Below, one piece after another: positions 41,626 to 50,833 of a DNA stretch of 64,000 nucleotides. The stretch's first letter is position 1. Each line of letters opens with the position of its first letter. The position numbers and the translations under genes are program-made. The notes beneath the pieces were generated by a model. That model made no database searches and was not told the origin of the DNA. It worked only from the letters and a program-made list of their open reading frames with translations. The DNA comes from Betaproteobacteria bacterium (GTDB lineage: Bacteria; Pseudomonadota; Gammaproteobacteria; Burkholderiales; Usitatibacteraceae). The stretch spans positions 10,643 to 74,642 of the forward strand of contig JADJEZ010000014.1 in NCBI GenBank assembly GCA_016708825.1. The letters run 5' to 3'.

Positions 41626-44600
41626 TCAGTCGTCGGCGGGTTTGGAGGGTGCGGACTGCGCCGCGGCGCCGCCGCCGTGGCCCGCGGGTGTTCCCCGGGC
41701 AAACCACGCGGAAGCCCTGCGGCCCCAGGCGTCGAGGTAGGTGTAGAGGACGGGGACCACCACCAGGGTCAGCAGCGTCGAGGTGATGAGCCCGCCGATC
41801 ACCGCGCGCCCCATGGGCGAATTCTGCTCGCCGCCGTCGGCCGAGCCGATCGCCAGCGGCAGCATCCCGAAGATCATCGCCATCGTCGTCATGAGGATCG
41901 GGCGCAGCCGCACCTGTCCCGCGGCGAGGATCGCGTCGTGGCGCGACTTGCCCTCGCGAATCCCCTGGTTCGTGAAGTCCACGAGCAGGATCGCGTTTTT
42001 CGTCACCAGCCCCATCAGCATGATGACCCCGATGACCGAGAACATGTTGAGCGTGCTGCCGGTGATGAGGAGTGCCAGGAACACGCCGATGAGCGTGAAG
42101 GGGAGCGAGGCCATGATCGCGAGCGGCTGCAGGAAGCTGCCGAACTGGGACGCGAGGATGATGTAGATGAAGATCACCGCCATCCCGATGGCCGCGACCG
42201 CCGCCGTGAAGGACTCCTGCATCTCCTGCGTCTGGCCGGCGACGTCGAATCGGTAGCCCGGCGGCAGCTCGATGGTCTTGAGCATTTCCTGCACCTCGCT
42301 GCCCACGTCGCCCGAGGGCCGGCCCTCGACGTTCGCGTAGATGCCCACGCGCCGCTGCAGGGCCTGGCGCTTGATGATCTGCGGGCTGGTGGAATTCTGG
42401 AACTCGACGACCTGGCGCAGCGGGATCAGGACCGGCGAGCCGTCCGCCCCGAGCCTGTTGCTCGCGATGTGCAGTTCCCCCAGGTCGGCGGTGATGCGCC
42501 GGCCCGACTTCGGCAACTGCACGTTGACCTCGTAGTTCTGCCCGTCGGGGGCGAGCCAGTGGCCGATCACGTCCCCGGCCACGAGCGGGCGCACCGCGGC
42601 GCCGATCTGCGACACGGTGAGGCCCAGGTCGCTCGCGAGCTCGTTGTTCACCTTGATGGTGATCGCCGGGTTCTGCGCCTTGAGGCTGCTTTCGAGGTCC
42701 ACGATGCCCTTGATCCGGCCGATCTTCGCCATCACCTCATCGGTCACCCGCTCGAGCCCGTCGTTGGAAGGCCCGAGGAGGTTGATCCAGATCGGCCGGT
42801 TCCAGCCCACGGCGAGCTCGATGCCGGGAATCGCGCGGATCTGGTCGCGGACCTTCGCCTCGAAGGCCTTGATGGTGAGGTTCGGGCGCTCCTTGCGGTC
42901 CACGAGGCCGACGTGGACGCGCGCCACGTTGCGTCCTTCGCCGGTGCCGACGTTGGCGTTCATCACCCGGACCTCGGGATACTGGCGAAGGATCGCCTCG
43001 ACCTGGCGCGTCTTCGCGTCGGTGTACTCGAGACTCGAGCCCACGGGCGTGGTGAGCCGGAAGGAAGTGCGTCCCTCGTCCGACTCCGGAAAGAACTCGG
43101 TGCCCACGAGCGGCAGCACGAGGAAGCTCGAGGCGAATACCGCCACGGCGATCCCGAGCAACTTCTTGCGGTTGGCGAGGGCCCATTCGAGCAGCTCCCC
43201 GTAACGATGATGGGCCCATTCCACCCCGCTCTCGATGCGGGCCATCATGCGCCCCAGCCAGGGCACGTACTTGAAGCGCGTCTCGGGCGGGTCGCGCCAG
43301 ATGGCCGAGAGCATCGGGTCGAGCGTGAAGCTCACGAAGAGCGAGACGAGCACCGCCACCGCGACCGTGACGCCGAACTGGAAGAAGACCCTGCCGATGA
43401 TCCCCGACATGAACGCGATGGGGATGAAGACCGCGACGATCGCGAAGGTCGTGGCCATCACCGCGAGCCCGATCTCGTCGGTGCCTTCCCGCGCGGCGCG
43501 GTAGTGGTCCTTGCCCATCCCGAGGTGGCGCACGATGTTCTCGCGCACCACGATCGCGTCGTCGATCAGCAGTCCTATGCAGAGCGACAGCGCCATCAGG
43601 GTGAGGAAGTTGAGCGTGAACCCGAAGAGATACACCGCGACGAAAGTGGCGATCACGGAGATGGGAAGGGTGAGCCCCGTGATGACCGTGCTGCGCCACG
43701 AATGCAGGAAGAGGAAGACGACGAAGACGGTGAGGAGCGCGCCCTCCAGGATCGTCGTCTTCACGCCGTCCAGCGCCTTCTCGATGAAGTCCACGTCGGC
43801 GTAGACGAGCTTCAGCTCCACGTCGGGAGGCAGCTCCTTGCGCAGATCGGCCGCCGTCGCCTTGGCGCCCCTGCCCACCTCGACGATGTTGGCGTCCTGC
43901 ACCTTCAGGACCTCGATCGACAGGCCCGGCCGGCCGCCGATGCGCGAGAGCGAATCGGCCTCGCGCTCTCCGTCGACCACGTCCGCGACCTGGTCGAGGT
44001 ACACGGGGCCCTTGGCGCGGCGCGCGACGATGATCTTGCCGAAGCCCGCCGGCTCCTTGATCAGGCCCTCGATCCGCACCAGCTGCTCGGTGGGGCCGTG
44101 GACGATCTTCCCGGCGGGCACGTCCAGGTTGGCGGAGCGAATGGCGGCGATGATCTCGTCCACGCCCACCGCCTGGGAAAGCATCTGCCCGGGACGCAGG
44201 TTCACCAGCACCTGGCGGTTCACGGCTCCGGAAACCCGCACCTGCCCGACGCCGGGCACGTTCTGGAATCGCTTGACGATCACCTGGTCGGTGAGCGTGG
44301 AAAGCTCGCGCAGGCTCCTCGTCGGAGAGGTGACGGACAGCGAGACCACGGGCTCGGCATTGTCGAAGTCGCCGCGCAGCACCAGGGCGTCCCTCGCCTC
44401 GCGCGGGAAGCCGGGGCGGATCAGCGCGATCTTGTCGCGCACGTCCTGCACCGCGCGTTCCATGTTCGTGTCGAGCCGGAACTCGATGTAGGTTTCGCTG
44501 CGGCCCTCGAAGGAATTGGAGCGGATGATCTTCACGCCGTTGACGGTGTTCACCACCTCCTCGACCGGCTTGGTGATGTCGTTCTCGACGGCCTCGGGCG

Positions 44601-44763
44601 CGGCCCCCGGATACTGGATCTGGATGAAGATGAAGGGGATGCTGATGTCGGGCATGCGCTCCACGCGCAGCTTGTTGTAGGAGAAGAGCCCGAGCACGCA
44701 AAGTGCGACCATGACCATGGTGGCGAACACCGGCTGGTTGATGCTGGTTCGGGTGATCCACAT
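41626..44763 (-). CDS. RND efflux pump inner-membrane subunit (HAE1-like)
   Basis: The 1045-residue protein is the typical length. The first TM is MWITRTSINQPVFATMVMVA. The porter domain includes PGAAPEAVENDITKPVEEVV. The proton-relay helix TM4 is recognisable in LCIGLLIDDAIVVRENIVRH (Asp-Asp), and the C-terminal part has GLVTKNAILLVDF. It pumps hydrophobic compounds or organic anions out using the proton gradient. It ends 9 nt before the adaptor gene start region in operon order adaptor-then-pump. No outer-membrane factor gene is adjacent, so TolC-type partner genes must lie elsewhere. Confidence 0.95.
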   Translation of the reverse strand: MWITRTSINQPVFATMVMVALCVLGLFSYNKLRVERMPDISIPFIFIQIQYPGAAPEAVENDITKPVEEVVNTVNGVKIIRSNSFEGRSETYIEFRLDTNMERAVQDVRDKIALIRPGFPREARDALVLRGDFDNAEPVVSLSVTSPTRSLRELSTLTDQVIVKRFQNVPGVGQVRVSGAVNRQVLVNLRPGQMLSQAVGVDEIIAAIRSANLDVPAGKIVHGPTEQLVRIEGLIKEPAGFGKIIVARRAKGPVYLDQVADVVDGEREADSLSRIGGRPGLSIEVLKVQDANIVEVGRGAKATAADLRKELPPDVELKLVYADVDFIEKALDGVKTTILEGALLTVFVVFLFLHSWRSTVITGLTLPISVIATFVAVYLFGFTLNFLTLMALSLCIGLLIDDAIVVRENIVRHLGMGKDHYRAAREGTDEIGLAVMATTFAIVAVFIPIAFMSGIIGRVFFQFGVTVAVAVLVSLFVSFTLDPMLSAIWRDPPETRFKYVPWLGRMMARIESGVEWAHHRYGELLEWALANRKKLLGIAVAVFASSFLVLPLVGTEFFPESDEGRTSFRLTTPVGSSLEYTDAKTRQVEAILRQYPEVRVMNANVGTGEGRNVARVHVGLVDRKERPNLTIKAFEAKVRDQIRAIPGIELAVGWNRPIWINLLGPSNDGLERVTDEVMAKIGRIKGIVDLESSLKAQNPAITIKVNNELASDLGLTVSQIGAAVRPLVAGDVIGHWLAPDGQNYEVNVQLPKSGRRITADLGELHIASNRLGADGSPVLIPLRQVVEFQNSTSPQIIKRQALQRRVGIYANVEGRPSGDVGSEVQEMLKTIELPPGYRFDVAGQTQEMQESFTAAVAAIGMAVIFIYIILASQFGSFLQPLAIMASLPFTLIGVFLALLITGSTLNMFSVIGVIMLMGLVTKNAILLVDFTNQGIREGKSRHDAILAAGQVRLRPILMTTMAMIFGMLPLAIGSADGGEQNSPMGRAVIGGLITSTLLTLVVVPVLYTYLDAWGRRASAWFARGTPAGHGGGAAAQSAPSKPADD

Positions 44764-44772
44764 GGCGCGGGC

Positions 44773-45960
44773 CTACCCGGCCTTCGGCTCGGCGGCCGGT
44801 TTCAGCACGGCCGGCACGCCCGCCTTGAGCCCGGAGACACGGGCGCTCACCACCGTGAGTCCCTTCTCGAGCCCACCCGTGACTTCCACCAGCCCCTGGC
44901 GCTCCTCGACGAACCCGAGCTTCACCGGGCGGCGCGCGATCTTCCCGCCCTCGAGGGTGAACACGAAGTCCTGGCCCGCTTCCTTGCGGACGGCGGTGGC
45001 GGGGATCACGGTCGCCGCCGCGGTGCGATCGAGGACGATGCGGCCCTTGGCGAACATGCCGCCCTTGAGCGCCCGGTCGCGGTTGGCCACCGAGATGTAG
45101 ACCGTGATCGAGCGCGACCCCGGCTCCGCGGTCGGGTTGATCCGCTCCACGCGACCTTCGAACTCGCGGCCGTCGAACCCGTCCACGCGGAACGTCGCCG
45201 CCTGTCCGGCGCGGATCGAGGGGATCTCGGAAGCCGGCGCGGGCGCCTCGATTTCCATGCGCTCGAGATCCACGAGCGCGAAGAGCGGGCTGTCGATTCC
45301 GACCTTCTCGCCGCGATGGGCCATCCGGCGCGCGACGATGCCCGCAAAGGGCGCGCGCACGGCCGCGTCCTCCATGGCCCGGCGCGCGATCATGACCTGC
45401 GCCTCCTCGGATCGGACCGAGGCCTGGCTCCCCTCGTACGTGCTCTGCGTCGTGTCGTACGCGATCTGCGAGATGAACTTCTGGCGCAGGAGCTTCAGGT
45501 TGTTCTCGCGGTTCTTCTCCGCGATGTCGAGCCTCGCCTTGGCCTCCTCGAGGGCCGCGACGCGGGCGTCGAGTCGCGACTGGAGGTCGGCGGTGTCGAT
45601 CTGCGCCAGGAGCGCTCCCGCGGCCACCGCCTCTCCCTCGCGCACCAGCACGCGGTTCAGTTCGCCCGGCACCTTCGAGCGGACGGTCGTCTGCACCAGC
45701 GGCGCGAGCGAACCGGAAAAGGCGATCGAGCGCTCCAGCTCGCGGACTTCCACGGTCGCGACGTCGGCGGGCGTGAACTGCAGCGTGACGGGCGCGTCGG
45801 GCTTCTTGCCGTCGCCCTTGCTCGCCTGCGTGGCGCGGTAGCCCACGAGGGAGCCGACGACCGCGACCACGGCGAGCGCGGCGACGGCGGGCTTCAGGTA
45901 GCGCCGGCGCGGGCCATCCGCGGAGGCGTCGAGGGAAGACTTGCGCTTGAAGAGGGGCAT
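44773..45960 (-). CDS. RND efflux periplasmic adaptor (membrane fusion protein)
   Basis: The start chosen at 45960 (MPLFKRKSSLDASADGPRRR) puts a single N-terminal membrane anchor at YLKPAVAALAVVAVVGSLVG; 395 residues. The lipoyl half-motif SGSLAPLVQTTVRSKVPGEL, the hairpin region with many Ala/Glu/Lys, APFAGIVARRMAHRGEKVG and the beta-barrel VERINPTAEPGSRSITVYIS are standard. It lies 9 nt upstream of the pump gene on the same strand. About 150 nt without a gene separate it from gluQ. Confidence 0.93.
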   Translation of the reverse strand: MPLFKRKSSLDASADGPRRRYLKPAVAALAVVAVVGSLVGYRATQASKGDGKKPDAPVTLQFTPADVATVEVRELERSIAFSGSLAPLVQTTVRSKVPGELNRVLVREGEAVAAGALLAQIDTADLQSRLDARVAALEEAKARLDIAEKNRENNLKLLRQKFISQIAYDTTQSTYEGSQASVRSEEAQVMIARRAMEDAAVRAPFAGIVARRMAHRGEKVGIDSPLFALVDLERMEIEAPAPASEIPSIRAGQAATFRVDGFDGREFEGRVERINPTAEPGSRSITVYISVANRDRALKGGMFAKGRIVLDRTAAATVIPATAVRKEAGQDFVFTLEGGKIARRPVKLGFVEERQGLVEVTGGLEKGLTVVSARVSGLKAGVPAVLKPAAEPKAG

Positions 45961-46113
45961 GGGCGGATTCCGGGTGGCTGTGCGAGGTCCCTGGTGGGGA
46001 CCGCGCCGATGCTCCATTGGATGCCGGAGCCGGTCGCCGCGGATTCATCCGGCGGCAGGAATAAGGCAGGGCAGTGGGGAGGGATTATAGGCCCGAGTCC
46101 CCGGGAGGGGCGG

Positions 46114-47037
46114 TCAGCGACTTCCACCCCCATCCATCGCGGCGGGGTCCGGAGCCTCGACGCCCGTCCGGCGCGGAATGCGCCGCCAGTCCCAGCAGGA
46201 CGCCGCTTGCGCGAGCATCGGCGCCGCGGCGTCGCCTTCGACGCCCGGCTGGCCGAGAAAGGCGAGTGCCGCGAGAATCCAGGCCGGGCCGTGGGCGGTG
46301 TCGATCGCCGGGGCGAGCGTTTGCTTGGAGAGCTTCTCGCCGGCGCGGGTCGCCACGGGGACGTGCAGGTAGCGCGGCGTGGGCAGATCCAGCGCGCGCT
46401 GCAGCGCGACCTGGCGCGGCGTGGAGCCGAGGAGATCGGCGCCGCGCACCACGTCCGTCACGCCCAGGTCCGCGTCGTCGATGACCACGGCGAGCTGGTA
46501 GGCGAAGAGCCCGTCGCGCCGGAGGAGGACGAAGTCGCCGATGTCGTCCGCGAGCTGCTGCGCGACGCGGCCCTGCACGCGGTCCTCGAAGGCCACCGTC
46601 TCGTCGCGAACCCGGAAGCGCTCCGCGCCGGATTCGGTGGCGGGCACCGCTGCGTCGCGGCAGGTGCCGGGATAGACGATGCCATCGGCGCCGGGCAGCC
46701 CGGAGTCGGCGATCTCCCGGCGCGAACACCGGCAGCGGTAGGTGAGGCCGCGCAGCCGCAGCGCCTCGAGCGCCTGCGCGTAGCGGGCAGTGCGGTCGCG
46801 CTGGCGCACCACGGGGCCGTCCCAGGCGAGGCCGAGGGCATCGAGGGCGCGCAGGATTTCGTCCTCGGCGCCGGGCACCGTGCGGGTTGCGTCCACGTCC
46901 TCGATGCGCACGTGCCACTCGCCGCCGGCGGCGCGCGCGTCCAGCCAGCTCGCCACGGCGGCCACGAGGGAGCCGAAGTGCAACGGCCCCGTAGGCGAGG
47001 GGGCGAAACGACCTACGTATCCCGGGGTTCGCGTCAT
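46114..47037 (-). CDS. gluQRS: Glutamyl-Q tRNA(Asp) synthetase
   Basis: The 307-residue protein is a truncated glutamyl-tRNA synthetase lacking the anticodon domain. It has GRFAPSPTGPLHFGSLVAAV with the class I HIGH-like motif, a zinc site (CRCSRREI ... YPGTC), and the KMSKS-like EKLSKQTLAP. It attaches glutamate to queuosine in tRNA-Asp. Its ATG overlaps the stop of the LysR gene (ATGA), so the two are co-transcribed. Confidence 0.95.
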   Translation of the reverse strand: MTRTPGYVGRFAPSPTGPLHFGSLVAAVASWLDARAAGGEWHVRIEDVDATRTVPGAEDEILRALDALGLAWDGPVVRQRDRTARYAQALEALRLRGLTYRCRCSRREIADSGLPGADGIVYPGTCRDAAVPATESGAERFRVRDETVAFEDRVQGRVAQQLADDIGDFVLLRRDGLFAYQLAVVIDDADLGVTDVVRGADLLGSTPRQVALQRALDLPTPRYLHVPVATRAGEKLSKQTLAPAIDTAHGPAWILAALAFLGQPGVEGDAAAPMLAQAASCWDWRRIPRRTGVEAPDPAAMDGGGSR

Positions 47038-47942
47038 GAAAGAAGAGAAGCGGCCACGAGGGGATCCTCGAGGCGCTTCACGAACCACTTGAGCGCCTTG
47101 CCCGCCGTGGCGGGCCGCCACGCCGCCACGATCTCGCCCGAGGGGCGGCCGGCCTCGGCTTCGAGGATCGCGAGCCGTCCGGCCCAGGCCTCGCGCTCGG
47201 CGATCCAGCGCGGCAGCCAGCCCACGCCGAGGCCGGCCCCGTGGGCGGCCACCTTGGCCTCGAGCGTGGCGACGGTAAGCACGTCCTGCCCGGAGATCAG
47301 GCCCACGGTGCGTGGCGGAAGGAGCCGCGAGCTGGCGGCGACGCTGACGGCGCGGTGCCGGAGAAGCATGGCCTCGGTGACCGGGGGCGGCGCCTTCGCG
47401 AGCGGGTGGAAGGGGGCCGCCACCAGCACCATCTCGAGGCGACCGATGGGCATCGCGGCGTAGGCTCCTCCCGCGGGAGCGTCGCCCGAGGCGCCGATGG
47501 CCAAGTCGGCACGGCCCGAGGCCAGCGCGTCCCAGGTTCCGCCCAGCACCTCGTGCAGGAAGCGCAGCCGCGTGCCGCTTCCCGCCTCGTAGAACTCCGA
47601 AACGAGTCCCAGGAGCTTGTCGGCGCCGATGATCGCGCTCACCGCGATCCGCAGCTCGGACTCCCAGCCCTTCGCCACCTGCCGCACCCGGCACTCGAGG
47701 TCGGCCGCGGCCCGCAGGAGGTGGCGGCCTTCCTTCAGGAGTTCGCGGCCCGCCTCGGTCAGCTTGGCGCGGTGCCCCGTCCGGTCGAACAGCAGGACGT
47801 CGAGCGCTTCCTCCATCTGCTGCACGGAGTAAGTGATTGCTGACGGAACCCGGTGCAGCTCGTCGGCGGCGGCCGCGAAGGAGCCGCGACGGTCGATCGC
47901 GTCCAGTACTTCGAGGGCCTCCAGGGTCAATTTCATGTTCAA
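47034..47942 (-). CDS. LysR family transcriptional regulator
   Basis: The 302-residue protein has the N-terminal winged helix (LEALEVLDAIDRRGSFAAAA, VPSAITYSVQQMEEALDVLLF, RTGHRAKLTEAGREL) and a type 2 periplasmic-binding-like effector domain. It is divergent from a pirin gene, with an 8-bp inverted repeat between them, so it probably controls the pirin-DoxX-pirin-reductase operon. The ATG could be 47942 or 47936. Confidence 0.93.
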   Translation of the reverse strand: MNMKLTLEALEVLDAIDRRGSFAAAADELHRVPSAITYSVQQMEEALDVLLFDRTGHRAKLTEAGRELLKEGRHLLRAAADLECRVRQVAKGWESELRIAVSAIIGADKLLGLVSEFYEAGSGTRLRFLHEVLGGTWDALASGRADLAIGASGDAPAGGAYAAMPIGRLEMVLVAAPFHPLAKAPPPVTEAMLLRHRAVSVAASSRLLPPRTVGLISGQDVLTVATLEAKVAAHGAGLGVGWLPRWIAEREAWAGRLAILEAEAGRPSGEIVAAWRPATAGKALKWFVKRLEDPLVAASLLS

Positions 47943-47948
47943 AAAATA

Positions 47949-47973
47949 CGAATAATATCGTGAGAATTATTCG
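47949..47973. promoter_or_regulatory. LysR-type binding site between lysR and pirin genes
   Basis: CGAATAAT (47949-47956) and ATTATTCG (47966-47973) form a perfect 8-bp inverted repeat with a 9-nt centre, within the AT-rich 80-nt divergent region. LysR proteins bind such T-N11-A-type dyads near their own promoter. Confidence 0.65.
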
Positions 47974-48042
47974 CTTTCTTGCAGAAAACATCAACCCTAT
48001 CATTCACATAACTGTTCGATCCTGATGGCTGAAAGGAACCCC

Positions 48043-48741
48043 ATGATGACGTTACGCCGCAGTGAAGACCGGGGACTGGCCGACCACGGCTGGCTCAAGT
48101 CCTTCCATTCCTTCTCTTTTGCCGATTACCACGATCCCGCCCACATGGGTTTCGGGGCGCTGCGGGTGATCAACGAGGACCGCGTCCAGCCGGGCATGGG
48201 CTTCGGCACCCACGGGCACCGGGACATGGAGATCGTGAGCTACGTCCTCGAGGGCGAGCTCGAGCACAAGGACAGCCTGGGCAACGGCTCCGTCATCCGC
48301 CCGGGCGACGTGCAGCGCATGAGCGCCGGCACGGGCGTGCGCCACAGCGAGTTCAACCATGCGGCCAACGAAACCACGCATTTCCTGCAGATCTGGATCG
48401 AGCCCGCCCAGCGCGGCATCGACCCCGGCTACGAGGAAAAGCACTTCGGCGCCGAGGCCAAGCGCGGGCGGCTGCGCCTCATCGCCTCGCCGGACGGCCG
48501 CGACGGCTCCGTGACCCTGCACCAGGACGCGCTCGTCTTCGCATCCCTCTTCGACGGGGCGGAAACCGCCGTCCACGCCCTCGCGACCGGCCGCCGAGCC
48601 TATGTGCACGTCGCGCGCGGCGAAATCACCGTCAACGGCCAGGCGCTTCGCGCCGGCGACGCCCTCAAGGCGAGCGGCGAGCGCGAGATCCGGCTTTCCG
48701 AAGGCAAGGGCGCGGAAGTGCTGCTCTTCGACCTCGCCTGA
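48043..48741 (+). CDS. Pirin family protein (YhaK/quercetinase-like)
   Basis: The ATG at 48043 is preceded by AAAGGAA; an in-frame ATG at 48025 is possible but has no ribosome site. The 232-residue bicupin reads LADHGWLKSFHSFSFADYHDP, then the metal-binding GFGTHGHRDMEIVSYVLEGEL with the His-x-His-Glu set, and RMSAGTGVRHSEFNH. Pirins of this group oxidise quinone-like or flavonoid compounds or sense redox state. It is the first gene of a plus-strand run: pirin, doxX, pirin, FMN reductase. Confidence 0.92.
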   Translation: MMTLRRSEDRGLADHGWLKSFHSFSFADYHDPAHMGFGALRVINEDRVQPGMGFGTHGHRDMEIVSYVLEGELEHKDSLGNGSVIRPGDVQRMSAGTGVRHSEFNHAANETTHFLQIWIEPAQRGIDPGYEEKHFGAEAKRGRLRLIASPDGRDGSVTLHQDALVFASLFDGAETAVHALATGRRAYVHVARGEITVNGQALRAGDALKASGEREIRLSEGKGAEVLLFDLA

Positions 48742-48789
48742 ATTTCCCCGACCCTCCCTGACGCACCCACCCTCACACAAGGAACCACC

Positions 48790-49194
48790 ATGAACCCCAC
48801 CCTCCAGAACGCCGCGGCCGCCACCGGCCGTGTCCTCCTCGGCCTGCTCTTCGCGGTGTCCGGTTTCGGCAAGATCACCGGCTTCGCGGGCACCGCCGGC
48901 TACATGGCCTCCAAGGGCATGCCCATGGCCGAGGTGCTGCTGGTCGGCGCCATCGCCGTGGAACTGGTCGGGGGCCTCATGCTCATCGCGGGCTTCAAGG
49001 CGCGCTGGGCGGCGCTCGCCATCGCCGCCTTCCTCGTGCCGACGACGCTCATCTTCCACAACCCGCTGGGGCCGGAAGGCGCGGCGCAGATGACGCAGTT
49101 CCTGAAGAACCTCTCTATCCTGGGCGGCATGCTCGTCGTCGCGGCCTTCGGCCCCGGCGCCTGGAGCGTGGATCGCCGCCGGGAGTCGCCGTGA
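48790..49194 (+). CDS. DoxX family membrane protein
   Basis: The 134-residue protein has four hydrophobic helices (GRVLLGLLFAVSGFGKITGF, VLLVGAIAVELVGGLMLIAG, WAALAIAAFLVPTTLIFHNP, LSILGGMLVVAAFGPGAWS). GFGKITGFAGTAGYMASKG is the DoxX N-terminal signature. Proteins of this group are quinone-related or linked to thiol and redox stress. Its stop overlaps the GTG of the second pirin gene by 4 nt. Confidence 0.92.
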   Translation: MNPTLQNAAAATGRVLLGLLFAVSGFGKITGFAGTAGYMASKGMPMAEVLLVGAIAVELVGGLMLIAGFKARWAALAIAAFLVPTTLIFHNPLGPEGAAQMTQFLKNLSILGGMLVVAAFGPGAWSVDRRRESP

Positions 49195-50102
49195 CCGTCA
49201 CTGCATCCCGCCCCGTTGAGCGCGTGATCGCCTCGAAGCCGGCTTCCGCCGGCACGCTCTCGGTGCGCCGCGCGCTACCCGAGGCCGGTCGTCGCTCCGT
49301 GGGGCCCTGGGTCTTCCTCGATCACTTCGGGCCGGCACGGATTGCCGCGGGCGACGAAGGCGTGGGGCCGCACCCGCACGCGGGCATCGAGACCGTCACC
49401 TACCTGCTCTCGGGGCGCAACGAGCACCGCGATTCGGCGGGGCACGAAGGCATCGTCACGGCGGGCGGCGCGCAGTGGATGACGGCCGGCCGCGGCATCG
49501 TGCACGCCGAAAGGCCGCTCGCGGACGACACCGGCGAAGTGACGCAGCACGGCCTGCAGCTCTGGACCTCGCTGCCACGGGCCCTGAAGATGATGCCGCC
49601 GCGCTACCGCGCGATCGACGCCGCGTCGATTCCCGTGGTGGAGCTTGCGGGCGCAACGGTGCGCGTGATCGCGGGCGAGGTCGCCGGCGCGAAAGGCCCG
49701 GCGGATACGCTCATGCCGCTCTTCCTGGCCCATGTGTCCGTGGCGCCCGGCGCTTCGGTCTCGCTCGAGGTTGCGGCCTGCCACGAAGCGGCGGCCTACG
49801 TGATCGCGGGCGAGGGCGGCTTCGGTCCCGAGGCGGGCACCCGCGCGGCCACCGGAGAGCTGGTCGTCTACGCGGATGCGGGCGACGCGATCGCCGCGAG
49901 AACTGCCGGTGAAGAGCCCCTGGAACTGCTGATCCTCGGCGGCGCTCCTGCGGAGGGCCCGCTCGTTTTCCACGGCCCCTTCGTCATGAACAGCATGGAG
50001 CAGGCGCGGGCCGCCGATGTCGCCTTCCGGTCGGGACGCATGGGCACGCTCGCACCGGCCCCGGAACCCGTGGGTGCAATTGCGAAAGGAGCAGTGCAAT
50101 GA
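49191..50102 (+). CDS. Pirin family protein (second copy)
   Basis: The 303-residue bicupin has a GTG start at 49191. It has RRSVGPWVFLDHFGPA, the metal site GPHPHAGIETVTYLLSGRNEHRDS and AQWMTAGRGIVHAERP, as in classical pirins. It is only distantly similar to the pirin at 48043. It is translationally coupled to doxX before it and the FMN reductase after it (4-nt overlaps), so all act in one response, probably to quinones or electrophiles. Confidence 0.92.
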   Translation: MTVTASRPVERVIASKPASAGTLSVRRALPEAGRRSVGPWVFLDHFGPARIAAGDEGVGPHPHAGIETVTYLLSGRNEHRDSAGHEGIVTAGGAQWMTAGRGIVHAERPLADDTGEVTQHGLQLWTSLPRALKMMPPRYRAIDAASIPVVELAGATVRVIAGEVAGAKGPADTLMPLFLAHVSVAPGASVSLEVAACHEAAAYVIAGEGGFGPEAGTRAATGELVVYADAGDAIAARTAGEEPLELLILGGAPAEGPLVFHGPFVMNSMEQARAADVAFRSGRMGTLAPAPEPVGAIAKGAVQ

Positions 50103-50689
50103 CGCGCGTTCTCGTCTTCGCCGGCAGCGCCCGGCGCGATTCCCTGAACAAGAAGCTCGCACGCGCCGCCGCGCAATCCGCTCGGGAGGCGGGCGCCGAG
50201 GCGAGTTTTGTCGACCTGGACGACTACCCCATCCCGCTCTACCACGGGGACCTGGAGGCGGCTTCGGGCATGCCGGAGAACGCGCGGAAGCTGCGCGACC
50301 TGTTCATCGCCCACGATGCGCTCCTCATCGCCTCGCCGGAGAACAACGCCTCGATGACGGCGCTCCTGAAGAACACCATCGACTGGCTGTCGCGCGACCT
50401 GGGCGACGGCAAGGGCGACGCCTCGGGCCTCGCGCCGTGGCGCGGAAAGGTGGCGGGCCTCATGGCTGCCTCGCCCGGCGGGTTCGGCGGCGTCCGCGCG
50501 CTGCCGCACCTTCGACAGGTGCTTTCGACGCTGGGTGTGACGGTCCTGGGAGCCCAGGTGGCGGTGCCCAGGGCCCACGAGGCCTTCGCCGCCGACGGGT
50601 CGCTCGCCGACGAGCGCGTGGCCAGATCGGTGCGCGCGCTCGCCGAATCCGTCACGCAGGCGGCCGGCAGGCTCAAGGATCCGGATTGA
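50099..50689 (+). CDS. NADPH-dependent FMN reductase
   Basis: The 196-residue flavodoxin-fold protein has the FMN phosphate loop in VLVFAGSARRDSLNKKLAR and SPENNASMTALLKNTIDWLSR plus AASPGGFGGVRALPHLRQVL at the flavin edge. Relatives (ChrR/YieF-type) reduce quinones, chromate and azo compounds. The 4-nt overlap with the pirin gene places it last in the LysR-linked operon. Confidence 0.92.
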   Translation: MTRVLVFAGSARRDSLNKKLARAAAQSAREAGAEASFVDLDDYPIPLYHGDLEAASGMPENARKLRDLFIAHDALLIASPENNASMTALLKNTIDWLSRDLGDGKGDASGLAPWRGKVAGLMAASPGGFGGVRALPHLRQVLSTLGVTVLGAQVAVPRAHEAFAADGSLADERVARSVRALAESVTQAAGRLKDPD

Positions 50690-50833
50690 ACGGCGCAGGT
50701 CGCGCCCCATGTAGGAGTGGTCGCGGGCGGCTTCCGTATTGCGCCCGCCAATGGCGCGGATTGGGATTTCCGATTGGCGCGCGTGGCGCAATCGTCGGAA
50801 AATGTCGTTCAGTGCCCTACCAAGGAGGCAAAC

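Noticed and set aside
41677..47463. A 1928-residue plus-strand open frame opposite the RND pump, adaptor, gluQ and LysR genes
   Set aside because: It is antisense to four well supported genes, has no domain, and is rich in Arg, His, Asp and Gly as expected from the complement of GC-rich codons.
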